Assembly: GCA_027924645.1 (NCBI GenBank)
Contig: BSBN01000334.1
Coordinates: 8,116,501 to 8,180,500 of the forward strand
Direction of reading: 5' to 3'
Origin: Cunninghamia lanceolata
Taxonomy: Eukaryota; Streptophyta; Pinopsida; Cupressales; Cupressaceae
Length of the DNA stretch: 64,000 nucleotides
Made by a program: the position numbers and the translations under genes. Position 1 is the first letter of the stretch, and every line of letters begins with the position of its first letter. The notes under the pieces were generated by a model. The model did no database searches. It had not been told where the DNA came from and worked only from the letters and a program-made list of their open reading frames with translations. Shown here piece after piece: positions 1 to 11,762 of the stretch.

Positions 1-180
1 CACTCACCATGGTTTTTCTCTTTTTGAGTTTTCCATGTAAAAATTTCGGTGTCTATGTGTTATGACTTTGTGGCTACTCTTCTTATGTTTGTTTTTCTTT
101 CATGTTACTGAATTTGGTAAATGGATTAATAAATATGTGAAAGAAAAGTTTTACAGAATACTGATTCATCCCCCCTCTCA
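1..180 (-). repeat. Dispersed repeat, inverted copy A
   Basis: The reverse complement of this segment matches 28881-29060 along its whole length with about 90% identity by eye. Shared landmarks are the CACTCACCATGG edge, a stretch reading ACATGGAAAAC on the other strand, and a C-run next to CTGATTCA. The copy begins at the window edge, so the repeat may continue to the left. It has no coding potential. It resembles the terminal or leader part of a plant retroelement, but I cannot name the family. Confidence 0.75.
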
Positions 181-699
181 GAAAATATGAGAAATTGATA
201 ATATCAAGTTGAATACTACCTTAAGATTTTTTCACATTCTTTATAGATTTATTGAGGGCATAATTAATTATTATTTCTTTCTTTCCCTTTTTTCACTCCA
301 CTACCATCACTTAATATCTTTTCTTTCTTTAGACATTCTAGACTAGAGTTAGCTTGTAACTTCCCTTAGGAGATTCCCCATAAATTTAGATTGTAACTCC
401 CAATCCTAAAGATAGAGATTTAATTAAAATATTCTTACGAGATTTAAGTGGCCTCATTTTCCCCATTTAAGTAGTCCCACTTATCTATTTAAATAATAAT
501 AATTAAGTCATCCTTTATAATTTTTAAAAGTGCAATGTCAGAAAATTTCCCTTTGGGGGCTTTTCCCTCAAAAGGTTTAGCTCCCAGATCTTTAGTGTGC
601 ATTTAGGACATCTTGCATCATAATTTGACATCCCGATGAAATGATCCCTAAATTTCACGACAAATAGGACCTAGGGGGATCCCTTGAATCTAACCCTGT

Positions 700-753
700 C
701 CAAAATAGGGGGGAGGACTTGGGCACCCACACCCTAGTCCTACCCTATTTTGG
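700..753. other. Imperfect hairpin
   Basis: CAAAATAGGG at 701-710 pairs perfectly with CCCTATTTTG at 743-752, extended by a C-G pair at 700/753. A second internal stem pairs AGGAC (714-718) with GTCCT (737-741). It lies about 100 bp upstream of the TATA-like motif at 858. Its function is unknown. Confidence 0.6.
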
Positions 754-857
754 GTCAGTCCCAATTTTTGGGTGTCAGCTTGTGACTGTTGTTTGGGCCT
801 ATGTTGACACAGTAAGTTTGAATTACAAAATTCTTGGCGGGAGTGTTTTTAGTTGCA

Positions 858-864
858 TATAAAA
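858..864 (+). promoter_or_regulatory. TATA-like box
   Basis: TATAAAA follows the GC-richer block and hairpin, a layout like that of an LTR U3 promoter. No transcript or downstream frame supports it. In an AT-rich genome this could be chance. Confidence 0.2.
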
Positions 865-2059
865 GCATGTTTAGGCATTCATTTGTAAATTAGATGATTA
901 CTAGTAAGCTATTGTGTTATAAAGGTGATTCAAAGCATTCATTGTGTGGCAAGAGCAGATTTGTGTTGTCTATGTGTTTGTATTTGCATATTTGAGCAAT
1001 CATCGTGTCATGGCATGAAGAGCTTCTTCCTCCCATGAGATATTCACTACAAAGTGACATCATTGGTGTTTTGAGCATTTATCATTTGGTTTTTTCCTTC
1101 ACCTCACAAGGGCACACACTCTCTATCTAATGATGGTGTTCGAAAGACTTGAATGTCTCTTCGGGGCTTGACTAAGGCAAGCCTCTAAACACCACAACCC
1201 CCTCCCAAAGTTTTCATGATTATAGGTTATAGGTTGAAACTATAGATGAAGTGAAGTTGTAGGAGGGCACTATAGAGTGTCAAAATTACATATCAGAGAA
1301 GAAAATAGCTCCCTGGACTAGAGCACCAGCTCATTAGTCCTCAAAGTTCCGTGATGGGAAAACCTTTAGTACAGTAGGAACAGGTTGTAGATCCCAACAA
1401 AAAGTAGGGCCTTAGACTTGGGAACCTGCTCTTTTTTCCCTGACTATTCTGCTTCTAAATCCTAAAAATAGGTGCATAGTTATTTGTCATTTTACATCTT
1501 TCTGTAGCAGCATTTTCCAATATTTGTCTATTTTTTGTTGTATTTGCATAATTAGTGTTTTAATGTATAATTGAGTATAAGAGAAATTAATTGGCAATCA
1601 AATCATAAAAATCCAAGTTTCCCTACATCTCATAGTGACCTAGGGTAGGACAGTACATTGCAACTCGACCCTAGGTTTTTGAATGAAAGGGTGAAAGGAG
1701 GATACACATACAAAACTACCATAAACTCAACTATCAAAATTCCACCTTTTACAAAAAGAATATAAGGACCAACTTATAAATATTAATTTATTACAATTAT
1801 TTTCCTATAGAAAATAAAATAATACCCCAACAAACTTAATTATTTAATTTTGTAAAAGGGACATCACATAAGTTTCTATTTTCACATAGGATGAGACAAT
1901 CTAATTCTAAAAATCTATCATCTTCCACACTTCTATCTAGTATGTTAGTAGCAAAGACATTCTTAACATATCAAGACATAATAGAAACCTCTCAATCGAT
2001 AGAAATAGTAGAAGTGGAGTAGAGTGTAGGAATGCTAGAAAGTTCATCAATATATACAT

Positions 2060-2860
2060 ATAAATCATATGCTTGGAGCTTACTCACCTATTTTTATTGT
2101 TGATCACACAAGTCTAATCGAGCTAAGAAGAACTTTAATTTTTTGTAATTTTTCTCAACCATACATAGATACCACAAATAAAATTCTATCTAAATTTTTC
2201 CAAAGTATGCATGATGACAACATTCTCCTCATCATGCATAGAGAAACTCCTTTATGTATCTTACAACTTCATACTCTCAATTTCTATGGGGGACCCTTTT
2301 GCATTCTAAAAAATCCAAATCCCTCTCTTGAGGCATCACATTATACAACAAGTGGTTGTGAAAATTTTCAAATAGTAAGTAAAGGACATGAGTTGATTAC
2401 CTTCTTGAGCTGATCAAAGGCTTCTTCTGTCATATCCTCCTACAAGCCTTAAGAACTAATGACATCGCATAAGCATGAAATCTTTGTGATCCCAAACTCA
2501 CATGTATATTCCCTTGTAAATAATTCTTGTTTCTCTAGAATTCCAAAGATAAAATATAGGTGCCTCATACAATCCTTCCATGATTTTCTACATATCAAAA
2601 TATGATCAAAAGTTATCAAAATAAATTATATCAATTAATCTCTAAATACCCAATTCATCATGGATTAAAAATTGGCTAGTGCATTATTAAAGCCGCATAG
2701 CATGGCCAAGAACTCAAAGTGTTCAATATAGCATTTGAAATTTGTCATGTGTGATCAGGTGTCATCGAACCTCATAATTTAGTAGAATAAATTCTTGTCA
2801 AAATGGGGGGTGTCCAAAGGCTATCTATAGAAGGGTGACAAGTAGTCTATCTAGTAGCCA
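2060..2860 (-). pseudogene. Ty3/gypsy RT-RNase H relic
   Basis: Read on the minus strand, this is a badly decayed gypsy-type reverse transcriptase running into RNase H. In order one sees a palm-like block near 2690-2720 (FEFLAMLCGFNNA in place of the usual hydrophobic-MPFGLTNAP motif), the catalytic block near 2591-2625 (FDHILIC, where the YxDD aspartate pair is damaged to DH), CEFGITKIS near 2490-2510, EEAFDQLKKVINSCP near 2385-2430, and the RNase H start CDASRE near 2323-2345. Several stops and frame changes interrupt it. The 114-codon plus-strand frame at 2069-2413 is only its antisense shadow. The wording is closest to the common plant gypsy RT and differs from both other gypsy elements in the window, so this is a separate insertion. 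It is certainly non-functional. Confidence 0.8.
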
Positions 2861-4500
2861 TCTAATCTTATTGAAAAGAAAATACACACAGTTCTTGTTA
2901 ATTAATTATGAAATAAAAGAATTGTTATTTAACTATAGAATAAAATGATTAGAACCAAATGAAAATATTTAACTATGGGAATAGAAACACACATGCTAGC
3001 ATTAATGATGCTATAGAAAATGAAAGCAAAATGTACTTCATAACATACATGAGGAAGATAACATGGTTTTAACATACGAAGAACATAAATTTTATATATC
3101 AATGATCATAATAGAATGCTTAAATGAATAACACCCCCACACACACAAACCTTTAGGTCAAACACATTTAACTATCATAAAAGTAAGATCACATATGAAA
3201 TAAACACATAAAATAGTTATCTACTAATACTGCTCTATTTTCTCCATCAAGTGGCCAACTCTTTGGTGGAAATGAGATTATTCAACTTAGCATCAAGTAA
3301 GCACATTGAAATGGGGGACAAAAAAATGGTCAACAGTGGCCAACTTTGGTTTTCTTCATAAAATCAGATAATGTTGAACTCAAATGAGTGATTCAAGATG
3401 TGTACACTCAAAATTTTAAAATATGATAACCACAAAAATTGTAGTACTCTAAATCTAGTTTCTAAAATACTAAATATTTTTTAAAATGGTTAAGGTTAAG
3501 GGGATAAAATGTTGAGTGCACACAAAAGTGTTCCTATTTTTATGACTAAAATATAACATAGTGTTTGATCTGCACCCCCTATTTTTTTGCTACATTAGGT
3601 ATCTTTAAAAACCGATTGGTGGAAATATAGCTAGGACTGAGTATTAATTGTATTTTTTTTATTGAATTATTTTGTCTAATTTCTTGAAGTGGATGCATTC
3701 TAATAATAACATCACTCACCATGTGTGTTACATAACTTGCATAAAACTAATTGAAAATACAATTTCTTTTGTGAAATGTGTATATAATGAAGCATAGAAG
3801 AATCTTTTTTTTCAAATTTAGATAAGTGGGGAAAAAGTTATAAAATAAATCAATACATATGTACTAGATAAGAAATAGATAACTGTAATGATGTCTTTTT
3901 TGGAAACTAAGAGATGGATCTCCTTTCCATAACCATAGCTTATCTACATAATAGCAATTTGAAAACTAAATTTCTAAAATCTAGCTATTTGTTATACATG
4001 AACAACTATTCAAGTCCCATTGAATTTTTATCAAAAAATAATCAATAAGTTTGTTATGCATAAATGATATAAAAGTGTTCTAAAAAATTTTAGGAAACAA
4101 TTCTGGTGGACACTTCTCAAGAATTCTCCTAGACTAGAGTGGCTTCATTAAGGAAAATGAATTCATGGAAATTGGAGCTACATGTCTCTAGAATCCTTTG
4201 TTTCAACACAAGAACTTTTATTGTTGGTGTTTGAGATCTTCTAGAGTATTTCCATCTTTTTCAGAGCTTGAAGTTTTCAAAGATGGTGAAAGAGTCTTCA
4301 GAGTACCCCTTGTGTCAACACTACTATTTTGGAGTTGTCCTTCATTTTGCAAAAGTATCTCTAGGATAATCTATGAAGGCAAAAATAGGACATTGCATGT
4401 ACTTTTATCAAATTTTCACCAAGGTTAGTCAATAACAAATTTACCAAATTAAACAATCTTTTTTTTACTTCACATAACAACAAACTCTTTTTGAAAATAG
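2861..4500. other. AT-rich non-coding stretch
   Basis: I see no domain, repeat or RNA gene. The 76-codon frame at 4198-4428 has no recognisable features and is probably chance. The segment may belong to decayed retroelement sequence upstream of the RT relic, but nothing in it shows this. Confidence 0.5.
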
Positions 4501-7500
4501 TATATTTTGCATGAATATTGTTAGGGAAAAAGAAGGAAAGATAGGTACTGGGGCTAAAATAAATGAGACTGGGTTTCTACCTTATCACTATCCCTCAGAC
4601 CTACTACCTTGCAAGTCCTCTTATAGGTCAAGATGTAGAAGAAGATGCCTAATTTTGTCTTATCATCTCATCTCTTATCCAATGAGTATCCTCCCACATT
4701 TGGCTATAGTCATATGATTTAAACCAAGTTCCCTCATTATCTTTATCATTTTCAATGAATCCTATTTATTTTCATTTCATTGTGCCATTTTTTCAAATTC
4801 TCTGTCAAATTGCTTAGTAGTAACATTTACATGTGTGGGAGGTACTTAGAGTAGGGGAGGCCAAAATCTCATGTCAATCCAAAATTGTTGAAAATCAAAT
4901 ATCAGTTTTGCTACCATAGAAGCCCTTCTTCTAGACCCTAGCAGGTTAGTTGGTGAAATTATTTCCCCCTTTTTCAAAATTGAGGTATACAATTATAACT
5001 TTATAAGAAAGAATTAAAATCCTAATCAACTAGCCTTGAAGTTCTTCTCAAAGTCTCCTATGTAGCTCTTAGGTTTTGCACATAGTTTTTCATAGTAGGG
5101 TATTGAAGTGTGCTCTAAAATTATTTTTGAATTCTATAGGTTTTGGATTTTGGTGCCTCATCATTAGGCCTATAGTTTTTGCTACTTGATTATACTTATT
5201 TGTTCTATCCTACTAGGTATCTTGATTCTACCAAGTGGAAATAAATGACCTTATTTGAACTTCTCCAACACAAATATTACTAAAGAATTGTGTGCAATCT
5301 CTCAATAGAAAACTATGACTATATAATTAACATTGAAGGTTTTATTATTTAAGGGTAGTATTTTTGAATGCCTCGATAAATTCTTTGTCATCTTTTTCAA
5401 ATGTAAGGTCATAGGATATCTTGAAGAGCTTGCATCGAAGGTACTATTCATTCAAAACATACTATACATTATGGATGGCTTTCTGCAACTAAGTAATAAT
5501 TCCCCTATTTTATAGACCTCTTCCTCTAATTTCTCCAATCATCCATTCCTCTCTAATAGGTATGCTACTTGAGCCTTTAATTGAGATATTTCCTCATCTA
5601 CTTGTCATAGAAAATAGTAGTAATAGCCAAAGCTCCCACTGAACCATTCTACAAAATATTTGAAATCCTAATAGTGAACCATCTCATGACAATTGGTTCA
5701 ATCTATGTGTTTTTATCTTCTTTTGGAGGACCTCCTTGAACTTCTTTGAGATCCTTCTCTAATTATACAATTATGTTGACAGGTGCTATCACTTATTGCA
5801 TCTTCTTCTCCTTTACTATAAATATCACAATGGATGTTATATGATTTTCTAAGAGATTTAATTTTCTCATCTCTAAAAACCATTACTTCCTAGAAATTGA
5901 TTGTCTCCAGAGCCAATTCTTTTGGTTGGGTACAACAATTTTCATAGGTTTACTTCCCTGGTCATTGAGAGGAATGATCTCTGTGTCTTTTTCCACCAAA
6001 AGAAGCTTTAGCAACTTAATTTTTTTTTTACTGCTACTTAATAATGTGCTATACTTTGGAGATTTCTATTGCATGTTCCAATTTTTTTTCTTAGTTTCCT
6101 CTTCTTCTTTATTTTGTTCATTCTTTAGAGTTTTTATGGGATAGTTTCCTTTTGAAAGATTCCTCTAGAGAGGGGAGATAGAAGAAGATCTACTCTTTTT
6201 TGTTTGCATTTCCTTCTTTGAAGGGGAAGATTGCATTAAAGGAAGAATTTTCAGAGCAACTTTGGTCTTAGATTCTGGAGTAGATGAATGCATCTCAAGA
6301 GTGAGGGAATCTTCATGGTTATCTCTCTCTTGTTTGATTGTTTCTTGGGAAACAACAATGGTAGTGGAAGTTGGTTCCTTTTATGGAGAGGATTCAAAAT
6401 CTTAAAAATATAAGACTGCTAGTGAAGTGAACACATTATTAATTTGTTGTCTCTCCAAAGTAAGTTTATACTTTGAACTATTTAGGTTGGATTTGAGATC
6501 CAAAACTTATAATTCATGAAATAATGGTAAAGTAATAAATTTTAGAGGATATTTCTCCAATGACATAGTAGGTAAAATGATTAGTGGAGGAACTACTAAT
6601 GCATGAATGTCCATATCTTTGAGTGAGTTTGAGGCTTGTAGAATAAGATTTCTTAGAGATAGAGTAGTTAATAGTTGAAACTATTTTTTAACTTGACTCT
6701 TCTATACCTTGCTCCTCTTTCATTGGTATAGGATTTTCAAGAGACTGCATTGGAATTAAGGTGGCAGTGAGAAATTGTGGCTCCTACCCTAAATTGTGCT
6801 TACTCTATCAGAGAAAAGTTGTCTCAAAACACCTCTTTGTCCACTTTTTCTTAGACATAATTGGTGTTTATTTTTCAAAATTAGACAAAATAATTTCACT
6901 ATCCCCATTTTGGGACTTTACTGGCTCAGATGGAAACACTTTAGTTCCTTTTGTGGTTTCTTGCTCCTTGGCTATAGTAGTCTATGTTTTTAAAGCTGAA
7001 TGCTCTGGGTAAGTTCATTGCACTAATGACTCAATAGAACTAGTACTTAGCCACTCAGCCATAGAAAGAATAAATTTTTTATTGGGCTAAAGGTTTTCTT
7101 TCTAGAAACAAGGATGCTTTGTTTGGAAGATGAAAGTACAATTAGTTGGTCAGAATCTTCATGTCCTTATGGTGTTTCCTCCTCTTGACTTTCTTTAATG
7201 GTGACTTTCACCAATAACTTAATTCAGTTCTTGTCAAAGGAATCATGGCAGAGAATGTGATGTTTACAAATAAGCATAATGAGGCCATGGTTATTCAATG
7301 GAATGGTACCTTGTTTATATTTTTCTATCATACTTATAATTTAGGTAAACAGATATTTAGGTAGGTTAACCGAGAGTTCTATATTCTCTGTGCCTTTGTG
7401 CAAATGGGTAAACATATAGAAGGTTGGATTGACCACCATGGCATATTGACCCTCACAAGTAATGAATTGCATGTTCCAAAAGACTATGGAATGCCATGGT

Positions 7501-7583
7501 TTAGGGATAGAGTCCTTGTTAATTCCCTTGTTCTCTCTCTTTTTCCCACTACCAAGTGTGGCTCTGCTTCCCCTTGTCCACAA
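4500..7583 (-). pseudogene. Decayed minus-strand reading region, unknown
   Basis: Read on the minus strand, this 3-kb stretch gives long protein-like runs rich in Lys, Glu, Ser and Thr, interrupted by stops and frame changes. The best preserved part is an 80-codon frame at 7341-7583, containing HSIVFWNMQFITCEGQYAM and NIELSVNLPKYLFT. A further charged run decodes around 6060-6400. I do not recognise a family. It lies downstream, in the same orientation, of the minus-strand gypsy pol relic at 11514-14352, so one possibility is an extra 3' frame of that element. An independent retroelement protein is equally possible. A GAAAAAGGGGGAAAT purine tract on the minus strand near 4964-4978 could be a polypurine tract, but no LTR was found beside it. 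Confidence 0.4.
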
Positions 7584-8559
7584 AAAATTTCTATAAATTC
7601 ATGGTAAGAAGCAGGTTGTACTTGACAAATATCTATGCCCTCAATAGCTACTCTAGTAATAGAAGAGATAATTTTGAAACTAACCTTTATTTTTCACCGA
7701 GGAAATTGGAATGATTACCATCAAATTATACCCAAATTCCTCTATAATTTCTAAATTATCCCTTCAAACTTCTTTAGGAATAACAACTGCATGTTAGGTT
7801 AAAAAATGACTACCACTACTTCATTGGCCAACAACTCTTCCCCTTAGTCTATCTTACCCTTACACTTAACCCCTATTATTTTCATCCTACCAGTTTCTTT
7901 GCTCTTTAATATCATAGTTTTTTTGGAGCAGATTTTCTGTGAAATCTATGGTTTTGTCTATGAATGGCTGCCTAATGATTCATACGGTCTTTATAGAGTT
8001 ATAGGGAATGTTCATGCAAAGTGTCAATAACTTCAAAGGAGGGAGAAGTAAAGTTGACACAATATACATGGTTGTAGTTGATCTTATATTTATAGAAAGG
8101 GGTGATATTTTTTAGTTATTTAAAACTTTCTATTTTCAATTTTGGTATATATTTGGCCAATGATCAGTTAGTATGGTGGAGGTTGTAAAATGATACACAA
8201 AAATACATGAGATCATTCATTCATACACATAAATGTTTTAAAAATAAAGAAATAATGTTACACGAAATAAAATTGACTTCATACATGATTATTTATTACC
8301 AATGTCACTTCGAGTGAGTATGATGACATGTATAGGAATATCATGTGGCTAGAGATGATAAAATCATTGTTCCTAAGTGTGTTACAATAATCATACTTTA
8401 GTTGAGATGTGATGGCTCTTTATTATGGTAGTGGAGGTTGGTGAAGGAGAAGGTGGTCCTAAAGCATGATATTAAATTATCATAAAGTCATTAATATTTA
8501 ATAACATCAATTCCAAGGTCTTTGGAAGGTTGTATGAATAGTGAGTGAAGAATGTGGAA
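7584..8559. other. Non-coding spacer
   Basis: AT-rich sequence between the decayed reading region and the 48-bp tandem array. I saw no protein-like frames, repeats or RNA genes. Confidence 0.5.
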
Positions 8560-9180
8560 AGACACTTTAAAGAGGATGAATTAAATGCTCTAGATACACT
8601 ATTGATGGAGTATTTTAGATGATGAATGAGTAGTTCCAAACACATTGTTGAAAAGACATTCTAGCGGTTAAATAAGATGGCACCTGACACATCACTGAGG
8701 AGATGTTCTGGAGGGTGAACAAAACTAGCTCTATACACATCACCAAGGAGATGTTCCATAGTGTGAACTAGAATGGCTTCTAATACATCATTGAGGAGAT
8801 ATTGTAAAGGGTGAATAGGAAAGGATTTGTATACATCATTGAGGATATGTTCCAAAGGGTGAACATGAATGGGTCTAGACACATCATTGAGGAGATGTTT
8901 TAAAGGGTGGATAGGAATAGATTTGGACACATCATAGAAGAGATGTTCCATAGAGCGAACAAGAATAGATCCAAACACATCACTGAGGAGATGTTCTGGA
9001 GGGTGAATAGGAATAGATCTATACCCATTGCTAATGACATGTTTTGGAGGATGAAGTCAAAAAATTCTAGAAATTATATGAAGGTGATGATGTAAAATAG
9101 AACATGGAATATTCTAAAGTCATCATTGAAAGGATGCTCTGTAGATAATGAATAACATTTAAAATACTATTGAAAAAGTA
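8560..9180. repeat. 48-bp tandem repeat (minisatellite)
   Basis: Seven units of exactly 48 bp start at 8689, 8737, 8785, 8833, 8881, 8929 and 8977. Each begins with a variant of ACATCATTGAGGAGATGTT. More degraded units flank them on both sides, giving roughly 11-12 in all. Because 48 is a multiple of three, the array is open on the minus strand (8661-8978) and encodes a 16-residue repeat of the form HPLEHLLNDV plus variable residues. It is also partly open on the plus strand (8907-9095). No start context or conserved domain suggests that it is translated. Confidence 0.9.
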
Positions 9181-9204
9181 TTTTTGAGTAATTTTTTTTA
9201 ATAA

Positions 9205-9655
9205 AAAGTTGTGAGGCACCCATATGAGATTTAGTAAAATCAAAAGCTAGAGCATATAGGGAGGGGCCCATACTAGGCAATCAAATCCACAATGGCCATA
9301 AATTGTTTGCCAATACTGGTGAAACCAATATGCATCAACATGTAGAAGCACAAAAAACCAAGATAGGATAGCATTGATAATCAACCAACAAAGAGGAGAA
9401 ATACCTAAAAGTAGAGTTGAGATGTGATATGCAAATAAACTAAACCACCATAACAATCATGTGGTACACCCAAATGGATATCAACCCATATAGATAGCCA
9501 CATAAGCTTTTAATATGAAAACATGAAAAGCACCCCCAAAAGAGACCTACCAATAAACACTGGCTAACAAGATTTGCAGAAGAAAGACTTAATACTTTCT
9601 ACCTACATGCTAGAGATCTACCCATTGTGGGGATAGAAAAAGATATGTAAATTTC
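9205..9655 (+). repeat. Dispersed repeat, copy 1 of a pair
   Basis: This resembles 39640-40035 in the same orientation at perhaps 65-70%. Landmarks keep their order: a GGCACCCATA or AGCACCCATA start, GGGCCCA, TTGCCAA, and an ending of ACATGCTA followed by CTACCC and TTGTG. It is non-coding. At the second locus it lies just inside a putative LTR that starts at 39252, so it may be part of a retroelement LTR. Confidence 0.5.
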
Positions 9656-9699
9656 ACCAAAGTGACTATAAAAAAACTTGCATAAGCCTAGCACCATGA

Positions 9700-11230
9700 A
9701 TGCTAGGATTTGAAATCACCTTCAAGTCTAAAACTCCCATGTCAACTCCTCCATCGAGATTCTACCTTCAATCGCAACTAGCTCCACCAAGACCACTACC
9801 ATCATCAAAACTATGACCACCACAAAAAATTGTTGCCAATGCTACAACCCCCGTAATTCTCAACCAAGGTCACATCTTTCGTCCAGCTTGCCACCAAAAT
9901 TTTCATGAGGGCCCTCCAACATCCTACCAATGCTGCTATTTCTACCACAACCAACAATATCCCACCACCTCATATCTCACTTCTTCCACTAACAATCACC
10001 ACCAAAATTGCACTCTCCACCCAAACTACCACCACTGTGTCTGCACACAAAAATGTAGGCAAAAGATATACTAATCTGAGGTAGCCAATACCTCCATTTC
10101 TTCACCATCACCTAAGACCACGTCCACTATGTCACAATGTGAACAATCCACCATTGCACTAAAAAAACATTAACCTTTGAAGGCCTCTACTCAACCCCTC
10201 TACACCCACAAACCTCCAATGACTGCATCCACCACTCATAACATTGACATTACCTCCATCAGGGCCACTTCGATGCCTCCACAGGGCCCAAAGAACCATC
10301 AACATTGCAAAAGTCACCACTAGATCCCTTTATAGAATCTCTTATGAGGGATACCTCTGGCCCTTCCAACGATGCCTTCAACACGTCATCACCCACACCA
10401 CCCCAAATTTTAGGACATCCTTGAGTCCACTATCTACACCAATTGCATCAGTACTCCTTTTAAAAACTCCAACAAGGCCACTGCAAACCCTTCCATCAAT
10501 ACCTCCAATAAACACCACCAGCACTGCATCTAGGATTGGGACCTCCTCTAAGTCCATTGTAAAAACTAACTCCACTCCAAATCTCATAGAAACTCTATCA
10601 TTTTGAGTGCCATCCAAACATTCGCCAAGGCCGCATCCACCTAGGCCATTACCAACTATAAATTGTTCTCCAACTGTGTCTTCAGCCTTTGAGGCATTGA
10701 TACCATTTCCCACCTCCCCAATACATTTATTAACATCTCTCCCATTGCCACTCTCCATCTTACCTTTGAGTGTCTAGGTAAAAGTAGAAAGCATAGTTCT
10801 TCCTTGTAAAAAGGAAAATTATAATGAAACATAACTTAAGGGAGCTCTACATGTCACCTTTGAGCTCAGGACCCCTTGCAAATCTTCCAAGGCATGAAGA
10901 GTCACCAACTTAACTTAAGCTCTTCTACGAAAACTATTATAACTACCATAAACACCACTCCCCAACCCGTACAAAGCCTACATCCACCTCCAAAAGATCC
11001 ACCCAAATTTATTCCACCTCCTAATCCTTGACCAAGGCTACTATCACCCCTCAAGATACTGCCAAGGCCCCCTCCTGTACCTCGTCTAGTACCTCCACAA
11101 AAACCACTACAAGTACCACCTCCAAGTCTAGAAACTTTTCTAAGAACCAAAATCAACACCTTTCTCCATCTAAGTCTTCCTCCTCTAAGTCGCTGCCTTC
11201 TCCATCATCCTCATCAATAGCATTAATGTT
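9700..11230. repeat. ACC/ACT-rich low-complexity tract
   Basis: The plus strand is dominated by degenerate ACC, ACT, TCC and AAG triplets and is poor in G. It therefore yields Thr/Ser/Pro-rich frames on the plus strand (10244-10606, 11028-11282) and Gly/Val-rich frames on the minus strand (10378-10758, 10902-11159). These are open because of composition, not because of a conserved domain. The tract lies immediately downstream, on the minus strand, of the integrase end of the gypsy relic. A simple-sequence spacer inside that element is plausible but unproven. Confidence 0.6.
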
Positions 11231-11513
11231 GTACCCATTCTTGTTCTCCATATTAAGTGTGATTGTTTATTCTTTATGGTAATGCCTGCATTATTAGATG
11301 AAGCAAGGCACTGTTATCCATAAAGACCCATGACAATCATCCATATAGATAGTGTACTCTTATCCTTTTTTTTGGAAATCTCTGGTGTAATTATTGCTAG
11401 ATCATTCTAGAGATTTTTAAAGATAACTTTGGAATAGTAATTTTTTATATAACAATTTTGACCTACTACTTAATTACCATAAGGATTGGTTCAATGAAAC
11501 AACAAAGATCCAG
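11231..11513. other. Short non-coding gap
   Basis: AT-rich sequence between the low-complexity tract and the integrase end of the minus-strand gypsy relic. I see nothing in it. Confidence 0.5.
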
Positions 11514-11762
11514 CTAAGAGTTTATTGTTTTAGTAAATTCCTCCCTATTGAGTGCTTTTTGATACAAATGTAATTTATGTCCATTCACTATGAGAGTTCT
11601 ACAATTTCCATTAATAGGTGTCAATCTTACTACTCCATTATTGAAGATTTCTTCAACTACATAAGCTCCTAACCATATAGTTTGTAGTTTCCCTTGTAAA
11701 TATTTATATCTTCTATCAAACAATAGTGTCCAATATTCACTTTGGAACTCCTTCCTTTTCAT
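11514..11762 (-). pseudogene. Integrase C-terminal segment of the Athila-like relic
   Basis: An 82-codon open stretch containing LLFDRRYKYLQGKLQ, WLGAYVVEEIFNNGVVRL and VNGHKL. This is the typical end of a plant gypsy integrase, where a small beta-barrel with a GPYVV-type motif follows the catalytic core. Here the GPY motif reads GAY. The frame is not preceded by an intact core, so it is a surviving piece of a dead element. Confidence 0.8.

Larger units (their letters stand above)
181..2050. other. AT-rich non-coding DNA, probable LTR remnant
   Basis: No reading frame here looks real. The stretch 540-1240 has LTR-like features: a GC-richer block, a strong hairpin at 700-753 and a TATA-like TATAAAA at 858-864. 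No partner copy is visible in the window. It lies just beyond the RNase H end of the minus-strand gypsy relic at 2060-2860, so it could hold that element's remaining 3' part. That link is inference. Confidence 0.35.

Noticed and set aside
2069..2413. 114-codon plus-strand ORF
   Set aside because: The minus strand of the same DNA decodes as gypsy RT/RNase H, so this is an antisense shadow.
8689..9024. CRISPR-like array
   Set aside because: The 48-bp units are tandem without unique spacers, and the context is a plant genome.
10244..11282. Thr/Ser/Pro-rich plus-strand and Gly/Val-rich minus-strand ORFs
   Set aside because: Both strands are open because of ACC/GGT triplet composition; there is no domain or start context.
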